From the NCBI RefSeq assembly GCF_023973825.1, contig NC_090127.1, positions 1,646,001 to 1,710,000 on the forward strand: a stretch of 64,000 nucleotides of DNA, read 5' to 3'. This document shows positions 34,601 through 42,700 of the stretch, piece after piece. The notes under the pieces were generated by a model. The model saw nothing but the letters and a program-made list of their open reading frames with translations. It had not been told where the DNA came from and ran no database searches. This stretch comes from Plasmodium brasilianum (lineage: Eukaryota; Apicomplexa; Aconoidasida; Haemosporida; Plasmodiidae). Both the position numbers and the translations under genes were made by a program. Within the stretch, counting starts at the first letter, position 1, and each line of letters opens with the position of its first letter.

Positions 34601-36895
34601 TCTAAAAAATTAGAAGGAAGTATAGTGGAGCATAAACGTATTGAAACGAATCATGCTGAGGGTAGTGAATGCAAACAGATTAGCGATAAACAAACAAAAT
34701 CTAATAACGTAGAGGCAATGCTTAAGAAAACAAAGGAAAAAAGACCACCACCACCACTACCTGCTTCACTACAAAAAATATCAGTACCAAAAGCGAAAAT
34801 TCAGAGCACGCCTGTTGATAGTGAAAAAAAAGATGGTAATAACGAACTAGGGATATCGAAAAAATGTGGAAAAAAAATGCCTGCTCCTCCTCCGCTACCT
34901 GCATTACATTTAAGTAAAAATAAGATGGGAACAAAATGCAAAGGTGCTTTAAAAAAATGTCCCATAAAATTTTCTTTAAAAGGTTCAGGAAAAATACAAG
35001 AAAAAAGACCTCTGGGAATCAAGCTGCATTGGCAATTATTACCTTCTCACAAAATTGAAGGAACAGTTTTTTACGAAATAAAAAATGAAGAAACAAAATA
35101 CAACTTAATTAATACAAAAGCGGTGCATAAGTTATTTGCTCGGGTTAAAGCAGAAAAAAAAATAGTAAAAAGAAGTACTGAAGATAAAAAAAAAAATAAT
35201 GAAGAAAAATTAATAACAGTTCTAGATAGAACTAGAGCTCAAAACATTGGAATATTATTAAGATTTCCCATTAGTACTCAAGAAATTGCTAATAAGATAA
35301 ATACATTTAACCTTGAAAATATGAGTATAGATTTCTTACAAAAAGTGCTACATATATTACCAACAAAAGAAGAAGGTGAGAGCATTATACAAAAATTAGA
35401 AATTGAAAATATTAAAGAAGAGAAATTTAGGGATGTTGAAAGAAAATTGATCCCTTTTGTTTATTTAGATAGATGTCAGTGTAAAATTGAAATCTGCTTA
35501 TTTTCTTTGAAATATGATAAAATGATTAATGAAATAATTAAAGACTTAGATATTTATGATAAAGCTGTAAAGGAAGTAAGATCAAGTGTGCGATTAAGAG
35601 CTTTATTAAATGCAGTGTTGAAATGGGGGAATTATGTTAACTATGGTGTTAGTGAAAATGAGGATTTGGTTGCATTAGGTTTTACTTTATCCTCTGTTTT
35701 AAAACTAACTGAATTTAAATCTTCTTTAGATAGTTCCATAACCTCATTGCATTATATTACTGTTAGTTTATGTATGTACTTACCAGAATTAAATATAAAT
35801 TGTTTAGAAAACGATTTAGGTTCTGTTTTAATTGCATCTAAAATGTCATCAGAAGCTGTTGATATTCTTTTAATGTCATTAGATAAAGAAATAAATTATA
35901 TTAAAGTACAATTAAAGTCTAGTTATGAAGAAATGTTTAAGGAAAAAATGAAGGCTATTTTGGAGGATAGTGAATCGAAATATCTTAATATTCAAAAAAG
36001 ATATGAAGAAACAAAAAAAGCTGTACATCTACTGGGAATATACTTAGGGGAAGATATTCCAAAAAATAATAATCTAGAAAACATTTTTATTATATTATCA
36101 TCTATTGTTGAAAATTTTACAAAATGTTATAAAGACATTTTGTTAAATCCGAAAAAGTTTTCCATAATGTTAAATGATCAAAATATGTTAGATCAATATA
36201 ATAACATATTTATTAAAAAAAAAAACAAAACATCCAACATTTCTAAAAATTGCAATACGACGAATAAATCAGCTATAACAAATGAAAAATTTTTAATAAA
36301 GGAACAATCACAAGTTAAAGCAAAGGTTAGTAAATCACTTAGTTTTAGCAATGTTAAAAACAATAATAATAATAGCAAAAGCAAGTTTTTTCAACTTAGA
36401 ACTCAATTATTACACGACATACAAAATAGATCTCTTCAAAAAAATACTACTTCAACTACTTCAAATTCTAGGACTAGCGAAAATGAACAGCCAATTAATC
36501 AATTAAGTAGTAAAAATGCATTAATAACATTCATAAAAAATAAGGGGGAACTAATGTTCTCAGAAAACAGCAAACATTTGATAGAATCATTTACCGAAAA
36601 TGGAACCGGAGGAGGCGGAAGACAAGTAGAAAACATATCTGCTAAATTAAGAGAAGAAAAGTTTTTTGATGAAATTAATGAAAATGCAACTATTGGGGGA
36701 AAATTGGGTGAAAGTGTAATTGTTGGAAACGAGGGAAGTTGTGACATAAATACGGGTATTAAAACTGAAGGGGGTGTAATAAAGGGTAAAAATATTAATG
36801 ACAATATAAACGTGGGTGATAAAATTAGTAGTAATGAAAAAACAAATAACAAATTCGTTGATGGCACAAATGGAAGCATGAGAACTAGTGATTAA
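28673..36895 (+). CDS. Formin 2 (FH2 actin nucleator with PTEN-like N-terminus)
   Basis: Nucleates and elongates unbranched actin filaments; in P. falciparum formin 2 is linked to apicoplast segregation and cytokinesis. One exon, 2740 aa. N-terminal PTEN-like pseudophosphatase: FQISKRLLVMKKPWRL (about residue 165), then INYHRSSSFILLIF (about 340) where the HCxxGxxR P-loop should be; catalytic Cys and Arg are missing. C2-like strands occur at about 570-630 and again, after a long low-complexity insert, at about 1070-1150 (KKYVTIDFTHDAEG, GDILILIGHKN). A very short FH1 has two proline runs, RPPPPLPAS (about 2023) and MPAPPPLPA (about 2068). FH2 spans about 2105-2480: LHWQLLPSHKIEGTVF, LLRFPISTQEI, and the GNxxN-type KWGNYVNYGVSENED. 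The tail is Asn/Ser/Gly-rich. Length is mostly due to charged inserts. Confidence 0.93.
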   Translation: MNYKHLERNHKETKKKKNEQRSTTNEKEKDENKHGENSNYDHNDLEMKVEQNDSMSRKKRIAKDTLWNIENFKEAEENVMCSNKFAINDISDDNMNDKEKIIFDHFGNMERKKYLIGAQKRRGNDTYKNRVNDNKYNQITGLNLSNYLLVPDEIRHKYTKTYLFQISKRLLVMKKPWRLPKNVELQINNVYHLSNYIKVLERISSEYLNDPPINYYFRGLELYNKNVFANIDYLLKKVDIKKNPKNVQYTNLIKVNECYYDLSTFGKSQNTIFYQSYVIWDIHGSSLTLEQEYDSLFDSQIMDYNFGEKEYPNLKYILSICSSILFWLNFNKKDNFAIINYHRSSSFILLIFSCVMLVLDNSLSFDQIQEILYKSSKINNSDKENEEDNMKNTDISSNYFGNEYQNYSNNENSDTMFNMLCKKSGERGLCGISGNTSSSKIPNNKKYRNNDDENNCFSNVVYTNKREVSDSGHIYRFNNFINLDDSNFMDNLNKKDNIFSKKEYDKDDIDLCNKMQNHTLNLGSKSGMYDNELDNSKNKKRTKFSNSWGFGLTNRETCKNENKIKDHHFWIPFDYWKSSHKRYFFYMYELIKNKNKKIENIPFKLKSIIFSDYVVCSVSVEVYEIIYKDNKDLNLDLSSEYETDKSSEIPTEECPMDRGINEGYSVEGEGEGEEKEVEEERKQQRIHQQLLQRQRCTSYGEKESRQKMSPLDDILMDFGDTYTHCINEVREEEDKDRCFNRKISNEKGVINNRKHFYIDNNAMYSKIISCRNSQSEQEEPSNLNILNHAPSTHDDDVSFLENNKRNGKKQNINKLRDKNYYRTTKRVKNKISRASSVYNLSNCSDTYNENIEIESLHSFSVNSDINYKKNLEENKKVSNQHAHTTSGSSNHSFNLRHKMKQFVTTFSPRSFYSNSSVKSNSLVEHTRKHKNEDIQCGRTVQRGEKKGDMFFNRKTKTVDYNENKDSAYVADRCMSSHKMKNIREMSKKEEEGREEEEEEKEEISVGELGNKKNNQKKEEKKYNFLSKNRNKSKKKAENKTKASSPAKSGYEYFLKCNNLSYNIISSYEKNKKKYVTIDFTHDAEGNTKEHIISGDILILIGHKNIEKFHKGFSSSYSFHSGFLRKATSEIIHIRKDDMDINSNYECYIPDSMKLSIVLDSATKNECMKAYKKSLKMNNKIEDLKELKMFEKKKLLSSNGAENGIFNFCENECEYSASDGKNHLWRKIDSVEKMKRKKMEIQKVKDEDYKGGKTEFKREGGRGGGEEKKGVEKWRNKIMKNKENEGEKEAEDEKEKNNEKEEEEEEENEGQEKKEGEETQQIRHPHSEGLHHKRTEKNEQRHNVDINNNKKIDFNSKINYNGYSLFSEKESKIKYNTINITQLLTSLFGFKHRQDKYSLMKKQNMGPLLPVKRSYSNLIPLKDYLQRQYEVITKPSESLYNFVKYHVQKVNFSLVHYLKNITYLSNLKIYFSLKVCNNDLNKSLNFIVSIWGVKMLKRKCCTNYKTALNKFSQYDNQFKKIKSGIYDVSIKSSSNSTKHANVLESLSEMECLSHTNVESYERINDSMSNYPEDVHNLWNEAHSVVYEDVNVKEISSSFNLEGGVLSSREWEKELKQYKVREMEIIEKSEVESKVKSEAKSEAKNEEKNKEKSEKQHDYINNKDSSEIITNIDGIKITKLEINKDYHKLRKDGSTEKKKANYVVKSEMEKYDEHKEEKIENIGNLIDDKSKINTELKIEDQISNNNEVLKKIEESKFFYAKLPSGELIKLKVKDTIDLSTHDSMPLLFIESIEDSEQLARALTVKLSEDFNKNENMISMKHKGHEDCLINDLEKLYDQTRNQKKNSIDTTLSIESESSTSFKYSTSFVDSFATSAIKFKEKEVQKEELTKADNVVSGANTPTNVSVNVGNWIELNKIDANKEEAGIMEAKLIEVKLAEGSMMEEKQIEVKEAKGTLMEHKRIEVKPTEGSMVEDKRNESKKLEGSIVEHKRIETNHAEGSECKQISDKQTKSNNVEAMLKKTKEKRPPPPLPASLQKISVPKAKIQSTPVDSEKKDGNNELGISKKCGKKMPAPPPLPALHLSKNKMGTKCKGALKKCPIKFSLKGSGKIQEKRPLGIKLHWQLLPSHKIEGTVFYEIKNEETKYNLINTKAVHKLFARVKAEKKIVKRSTEDKKKNNEEKLITVLDRTRAQNIGILLRFPISTQEIANKINTFNLENMSIDFLQKVLHILPTKEEGESIIQKLEIENIKEEKFRDVERKLIPFVYLDRCQCKIEICLFSLKYDKMINEIIKDLDIYDKAVKEVRSSVRLRALLNAVLKWGNYVNYGVSENEDLVALGFTLSSVLKLTEFKSSLDSSITSLHYITVSLCMYLPELNINCLENDLGSVLIASKMSSEAVDILLMSLDKEINYIKVQLKSSYEEMFKEKMKAILEDSESKYLNIQKRYEETKKAVHLLGIYLGEDIPKNNNLENIFIILSSIVENFTKCYKDILLNPKKFSIMLNDQNMLDQYNNIFIKKKNKTSNISKNCNTTNKSAITNEKFLIKEQSQVKAKVSKSLSFSNVKNNNNNSKSKFFQLRTQLLHDIQNRSLQKNTTSTTSNSRTSENEQPINQLSSKNALITFIKNKGELMFSENSKHLIESFTENGTGGGGRQVENISAKLREEKFFDEINENATIGGKLGESVIVGNEGSCDINTGIKTEGGVIKGKNINDNINVGDKISSNEKTNNKFVDGTNGSMRTSD
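34438..34670 (+). repeat. Degenerate 15- to 17-residue repeats in formin 2 linker
   Basis: About five imperfect units ahead of FH1, each containing a K-x-I-E-V-K core and an EGSMME/EGSIVE-type spacer (for example EAKLIEVKLAEGSMME, EHKRIEVKPTEGSMVE). Period about 48-51 bases. Confidence 0.75.
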
Positions 36896-37165
36896 ATAAG
36901 TAAAATTAAAAATGATTAATACTGAATAGATTGAACGGGCACTATGAAAAAAAAAAAAAAGTATATTAATCCATTCTTAAATTCCTATAGCTTCATATAG
37001 CTTTACCTCATTACTTATATTTACTGAAAATTTTTCAAGTATAAACATGTTGAACAAAATTACCCTATTTTATTTATATTTAGTGCATTTGAGAATTGAA
37101 TTTATGAAGTTACATATATATATATATATATGTATATATTAAAAATAGGCACTAAATAAGAGATT

Positions 37166-37296
37166 TTAAAGAAACAAGAATATTGTTTTTATGTAAAGTG
37201 TGCTATTAATCTTATTGCTCTGAAGGGATATTTGTAATGAGGGGTGAGTTACTATTTTTTCCGCGGCCCTAACATTTTCCAAAACAATAGTGTTTT
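37166..37296 (-). other. GC-elevated open segment, possible terminal exon or ncRNA
   Basis: Contains CCGCGG, very unusual for this background. On the minus strand, after the acceptor-like CTTTCGTTTTAG, it reads NTIVLENVRAAEKIVTHPSL and on to a stop at 37166; the frame is open for about 50 codons but has no ATG. No partner exon in matching phase was found. A noncoding RNA or antisense transcript at the formin 3' side is an alternative. Confidence 0.25.
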
Positions 37297-38261
37297 CTAA
37301 AACGAAAGTCTTATCATTTATGTTTTTAAATTAATTAAAATTTTAACACGAAGAAATTGTTTATTATAAATAATAACAAGAATTGTTCATCTTTAAATTT
37401 CATGTTATGAATAAATTGTATTATTGTTTATATTTATTCGTGCTACAATTAAAAAAAAAAATTTTAATATTATAATTAAAATTACATATTCGTAAAAAGT
37501 TTCCGTATATATATATATGAATGTACATATGTATATGCAAAAAATTAATTTTTTTATTATAAAATTAGAGCTATTTATCTTTAACATGTTGCATAAACTA
37601 CATTTTTAATAAAAATAAAAAAAGAGAAAATGAGAATTTCAAAATATATTTATTCCATTTTCCCCATTTTTTATTATTGTTTGTGTATTTCTTTTTTTTA
37701 TTTTTGCCACCCTTTTTTTTGTGTACATGTTTAATGCATATTTTCAATTTTTGCAATATATATTTTTTTGGTTTTTTTGTTTTTAAATAAAATAAGAACA
37801 TGCTAATTATAATAGATTTATTACTTTTACTTATATTAGGCATTTACCAATTAAAATTATCTTCTTAACACTATAATTAACATTATTTTTATATTTGTAA
37901 AAAAATGCAATATTGTTTTTTGCTGAAATTTTATTATTCCGAGTATAAGCGGTTTATTTTGTGTTTATGAAAAATTCTCAAAATTACCTAACATAATATA
38001 TATGTACATATAATATACCCATACGCAATAAATGGGTATATTTATGTAAGTGGTAAGAGGAAATTAGTTGTACATAAAAACATACGACGATACTAATGAT
38101 ATTTTTAATATGACTGCAGTACCTTTACTTTTAATATATTTTTGAAAAGGTTTACCTTTTAAAGCTATCTACATGTATTAATCTATAAATTCAACAATTA
38201 TTTTTCGGTTTATTTATTTAGAGTAAAAACATTTTACTAGGTACTAATTATTAACCTAAAT

Positions 38262-38647
38262 ATGTTTAAAGGTTACGTTACTCCACTCTTATTTTTTTGA
38301 TATCTTTCATCTTGAAGGTTTCTCATTTTTTGACATTTTTTTTTTTTTTTTTTTTTTAAATCTTGTACGTACAATGTTGAATAAATTCAACTTGAATTTT
38401 ATAAGAAATATATTTATTTCATACAGACATTTGTTTTATATTAAGGATACATATTTTTCATCCAAAGAATTATGAATGTATTAGCATTTTTTAAACTTAA
38501 TATTGTTTTTTTTTTTAATTTTACAGTCGACGAAGCGATTAGAAAGGATGTGCGTAAAAAAATAATATTCAAGAGTAATTGTAAGCTGAAATAAGAATAT
38601 TTTTTATCATATATATAATGCTTACACATGTGCACGTACATAAATAA

Positions 38648-38684
<37 letters not shown>

Positions 38685-38915
38685 ACTTATATGTGTATGA
38701 ATGTACACTACTCATGATATTTGTTACAATTGTAAATCTAACCTATTATTTTAATAAACTAAATTATTAACAATTAACGGCTTTCAGATAATTTAAAGAA
38801 AAAATTTTTGTTTTGTTCACTTTGTACTTATCTAAGTTTGTCAAATAGTATGCATTTTTTCATTTTTTTTTTTCTTTTGACAATAATACGAATAAAAAAA
38901 AGTAATAATGGGTAA
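38262..38915 (+). CDS. Candidate unannotated small spliced gene (four exons, about 80 aa)
   Basis: Segments 38427-38477, 38527-38580 and 38788-38915 are each preceded by a pyrimidine-rich acceptor (TTTCATACAG, TTTTACAG, GGCTTTCAG), and the first two are followed by donors GTATTA and GTAAGC. All introns are phase 1 and the joined frame is open: HIFHPKNYEF, DEAIRKDVRKKIIFKSN, YNLKKKFLFCSLCTYLSLSN, then a hydrophobic tail and stop. A possible start exon ATG TTT AAA G (38262-38271) has the right phase but a weak donor; summed length is then 243 nt. The segment KDVRKKIIFKSNYNLKKKFL faintly resembles the N-terminal helices of ribosomal protein uS14, but no zinc/NRC part is seen. Function unknown; hand-built model. 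Confidence 0.35.
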
Positions 38916-39293
38916 TGGAATAAATTAATGCATTATTACAAAAGGATACAAAAAAAAAAAAAAAAAAAATACAGTAAAATAAAATAATAATAAAATAAGC
39001 AAATAAAATATACGTACAAAATGAGTCATAAAATAATGTATAAAAATTTGTGAACAAAATAATGAAAAAGAAAGAAAAAGAAAAAGAAAATAATAAGAAA
39101 TTTGCTAAAAGCCTTTATTTTCTTATTGTACAACTACTATAAGCACTCCTCCCATTTTTTACGTTTATAATTTTGAAAAAATTATGAAAAATAGTTATAT
39201 GTGTATTTTTAGATGTTTTATATAAAAGTTATTTTTTTCATTTCTGAGAAGGGGAAACATTATAAACATATATATAAATGTATAAAAGAAAAC

Positions 39294-39330
<37 letters not shown>

Positions 39331-39716
39331 ATATATTCAAGAAAATCTTTTAAGTTAGTCCTTTTAAGGAGTTTCCCCCATATCTTTATTTTATTCATTT
39401 TTACATTATTCCCTTTTCTTTACCACATATATATATATACTTATACAAACCCGAATACGCATAACTTCTTTTTACATTTATGCTTATTTCTGAGTTTATA
39501 GTATTAAGTTATGCGCTTATTGTGACACTTTTTACCTGATACAGATTATTATATATTGATATTATATACACACACATATATATATATATATTATGTGCAC
39601 AGATATACACGTACATTTGTACATATATACACATATATTTATATTTATGTGTACATGCTGAACGTGCTTATTTTTTTGTTAAAACAAAAGTAAGAGGATA
39701 TAATTTATAAGAAATA

Positions 39717-42700
39717 ATGAATCAAAGTAATCCCTTATCTGTGGCGCTTGCTGACAATTTAAGCTCATACGATATTCAAAATGAATCCTTTCGCCTAGGC
39801 AATGTATCTATTGAGGGAGATAAATATATATGCGTTAAGGAAAATGTAAATGATAACATTCAAGTAGCAGTCATAAATTTACATAATAAGGTCAGCACTC
39901 GTAAATATATGAAAGCTGAAAGTGTCATTATCCATCCTAATGAACCAATATTAGCATTAAGGGGTACAATAAAAAATGTAAATACTATATTTTTGCAAGT
40001 TTTTAACATTGAAACGAAAGAAAAAATATGCTCGTTAAATTTAAATGAGTACATGAATTACTGGAAATGGATAAATAATGATACAATTGCAATTGTATGT
40101 GAAAGAAATATTTATCATTGGAACATCGATATATATAATACGAGAAAAAATAAAGATAATAATTTCTTAACAAAAATTTTTGAAAAAGCACAAGTATTTA
40201 TTGATAACAATTCACAAATATTGTATTATGCAACAGATAAAGAAATGAAATGGTGTATACTATGTGGTATATCTACTCAGGATCAAGGGAAAAGTATTGA
40301 CGGGTATATGCAACTCTATTCATGTGAAAAAAAGTTGCATCAAACAATTGAAGGGTTTATAGGTTGTTTTGGTTCATTTATTTTTGATAATTTGGATTTG
40401 AAACCACTCTTCTGTTTTATTGAAAAAAAAAAAAATTCCACGATATCAAGATTGCATTTAATGGATATATACAGTAGCAAGACTGAAGGAAATACGCCAT
40501 ACAAAATTATGAAAGAAATTAATTTAATAAATGATAATTTGAACGATTTTCCAATTTATATGACTTTAAATACTTTGCAAGGTATTATATATGTTGTTAC
40601 TAAATGCAGTTATGTGTACCTATTTGATGAGGGTACACTAACCCAAATAGTGAAGGAAAGAATTAGTGAAGATAATATTTTCATATGCTGTAATAGCAAA
40701 AATGGTGAAGGAATTTATGCAGTAAACAAAAAAGGAAAAATTTATTACATCACAGTTAATTACTTAAATCTTATAAACTATTTGAAATTATCCAACATAG
40801 AAGTTAAGGATAAAATAATAAAAAATCTGTGTCTTAAGTATGGTTATCCAGGATGTGACTACATAGCAGCATATAAAAAATGTATAAATGAAATGGATTT
40901 TAAGAAGGCTTCCAAAATTATATGCTTATTGAAAAATACGAAAATTTTCGAAGATCATTCCAATTCTATTGCTGAAGCAATATTAATTATGAATAAAAAA
41001 AATATAGATATTAGAATTATACCACCTCTAAGAACTCAGCAAGTGTTAAACAGTTTTAAATCTTTTAAAAATGCATCTGGACAGTTATCACCACTACTAC
41101 TATACTTTTCTGTTTTATTAGAATATGATAAATTAAATAGCTATGAATCCATTGAACTGGTAAGACCTGTAATTTTGCAAAAAAAGAAAGAGTATTTAGA
41201 GAAATGGATAAAGGATGATAAGTTAACTTGTTCAGAAGAATTAGGTGATTTAGTTAAAGTTCTAGATTTACATTTAGCATTAAATATTTTTTTAAGATGT
41301 GGAGCTCATAATAAAATAATTTCCACCTATTGTCTTCTGAACATGTTTAGTAATGTATCAAGCTATATAAACAATTTTAAACAAATATCATTTGATTTTG
41401 TAAATATATTTATTTCTATTGTTAATTATGATTTTCCATTTAGCAATGATAAGGATTCAAGTTCTTTTGCAGCTTTAAGTACTTCATCGAAAAATGAAGG
41501 GATAGATTTTTTTAACGATGGTAGCAGTACAAGTGCTAATGATACGAAACAAAGCAGAAGTAGTAATAATGAAATATCTGTGCAATACATAAAATTTCTA
41601 TGTGAGAATAACATTCCCTTTGATATTAATAGTATTGTAGACTATTTATTAAGTAAGAAAAAGTTACAAGAAGCTACATCTATATTATTAGATTATCTAA
41701 AGGATAATAAACCAGAGCATAAAAATTTACAAACAAAGTTATTTGAATTTAATTTATATAACAATGTTCAAGTAGCAGAAACGTTATTTCAAATGGATAT
41801 TTTTACATACTATGATAAAAATAAAATAGCCTATATATGTGAAGAAAAGGGATTATTTCAAAGGGCCCTAGAAAATTACAGCAATGTAAATGATATAAAG
41901 AGAGTGATTTCAAAATCATCGTGTTTTCAGAAAAATGAAAATAACAATCAGAACTTTGATGGCACAAATGCTGGTAGTAATGGATCCATGAACTCAAACA
42001 GAAGTATATCGACCGAGTGGATAAAAAACTATTTTTCTACTTTAAGTGATGCTATATGTCAAGATATTTTATTCGATTTTATGAAAGGAAGTAAAGTAAA
42101 TATGGAAATTGTTATTTCTATATGTGTTGAATATTACAGAAAAATAGGAATCAGAAAAATAATTAACAAGTTTGAAGAATGTAAAAATTATGAAGGAATA
42201 TTTTATTTCGTTAGTTCCATTTTAAATGATTTACCTAATTTATTAAACAAGGGAAATGAAAATATATCCTACAATAATAATATGAATGATGATGGTTCCT
42301 CTATTTTACTCTCATCTGCTGCTGGAGAATCATACAAAAATGAAAACCCGTCAATTTTAAGAATTGAAGATATTCATTATGTCATGTTTAAATATATTGA
42401 AGCTTGTGTAAAGATAAATAATATTCAAGAGTTAGATAGGATATGTAAGGATAAAAATGCGAAATATAATCCTGAACAAATAAAGAATTTTTTAAAAGAG
42501 TGCAAATTATCAGATCCGCGCCCTTTGATATATGTGTGTGACATTCATAATTATATTGAAGAATTAGCAGAATATTTATATAAAAATAGTTTGTTAAAAT
42601 ATATTGAAGTATATGTAATAAAAGTGAATCCAAATAATGCTCACAAGGTTATAGGTGTTTTATTAGATCTAGATGCATCAGAAGATTTTCTTTTAAATTT

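Larger units (their letters stand above)
36896..39716. other. Intergenic between formin 2 and clathrin heavy chain, with possible hidden exons
   Basis: About 2.8 kb in tandem orientation. Mostly A/T-rich with poly(A)/(TA)n runs (for example 38341-38357, 39297-39328). Two patches stand out by higher G+C and open frames: 37166-37296 (minus) and the splice-linked segments 38262-38915 (plus), both listed separately. Confidence 0.6.

Noticed and set aside
38373..38475. Plus-strand ATG frame MLNKFNLNFIRNIFISYRHL as a mitochondrial presequence for the small gene.
   Set aside because: It reaches a stop before any donor of suitable phase, and the acceptor TTTCATACAG inside it suits the alternative model.
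39195..39398. Minus-strand frame MNKIKIWGKLLKRTNLKDF.
   Set aside because: Plausible start, but it runs into a (TA)n tract with no usable donor, and the next open segment gives an immediate stop.
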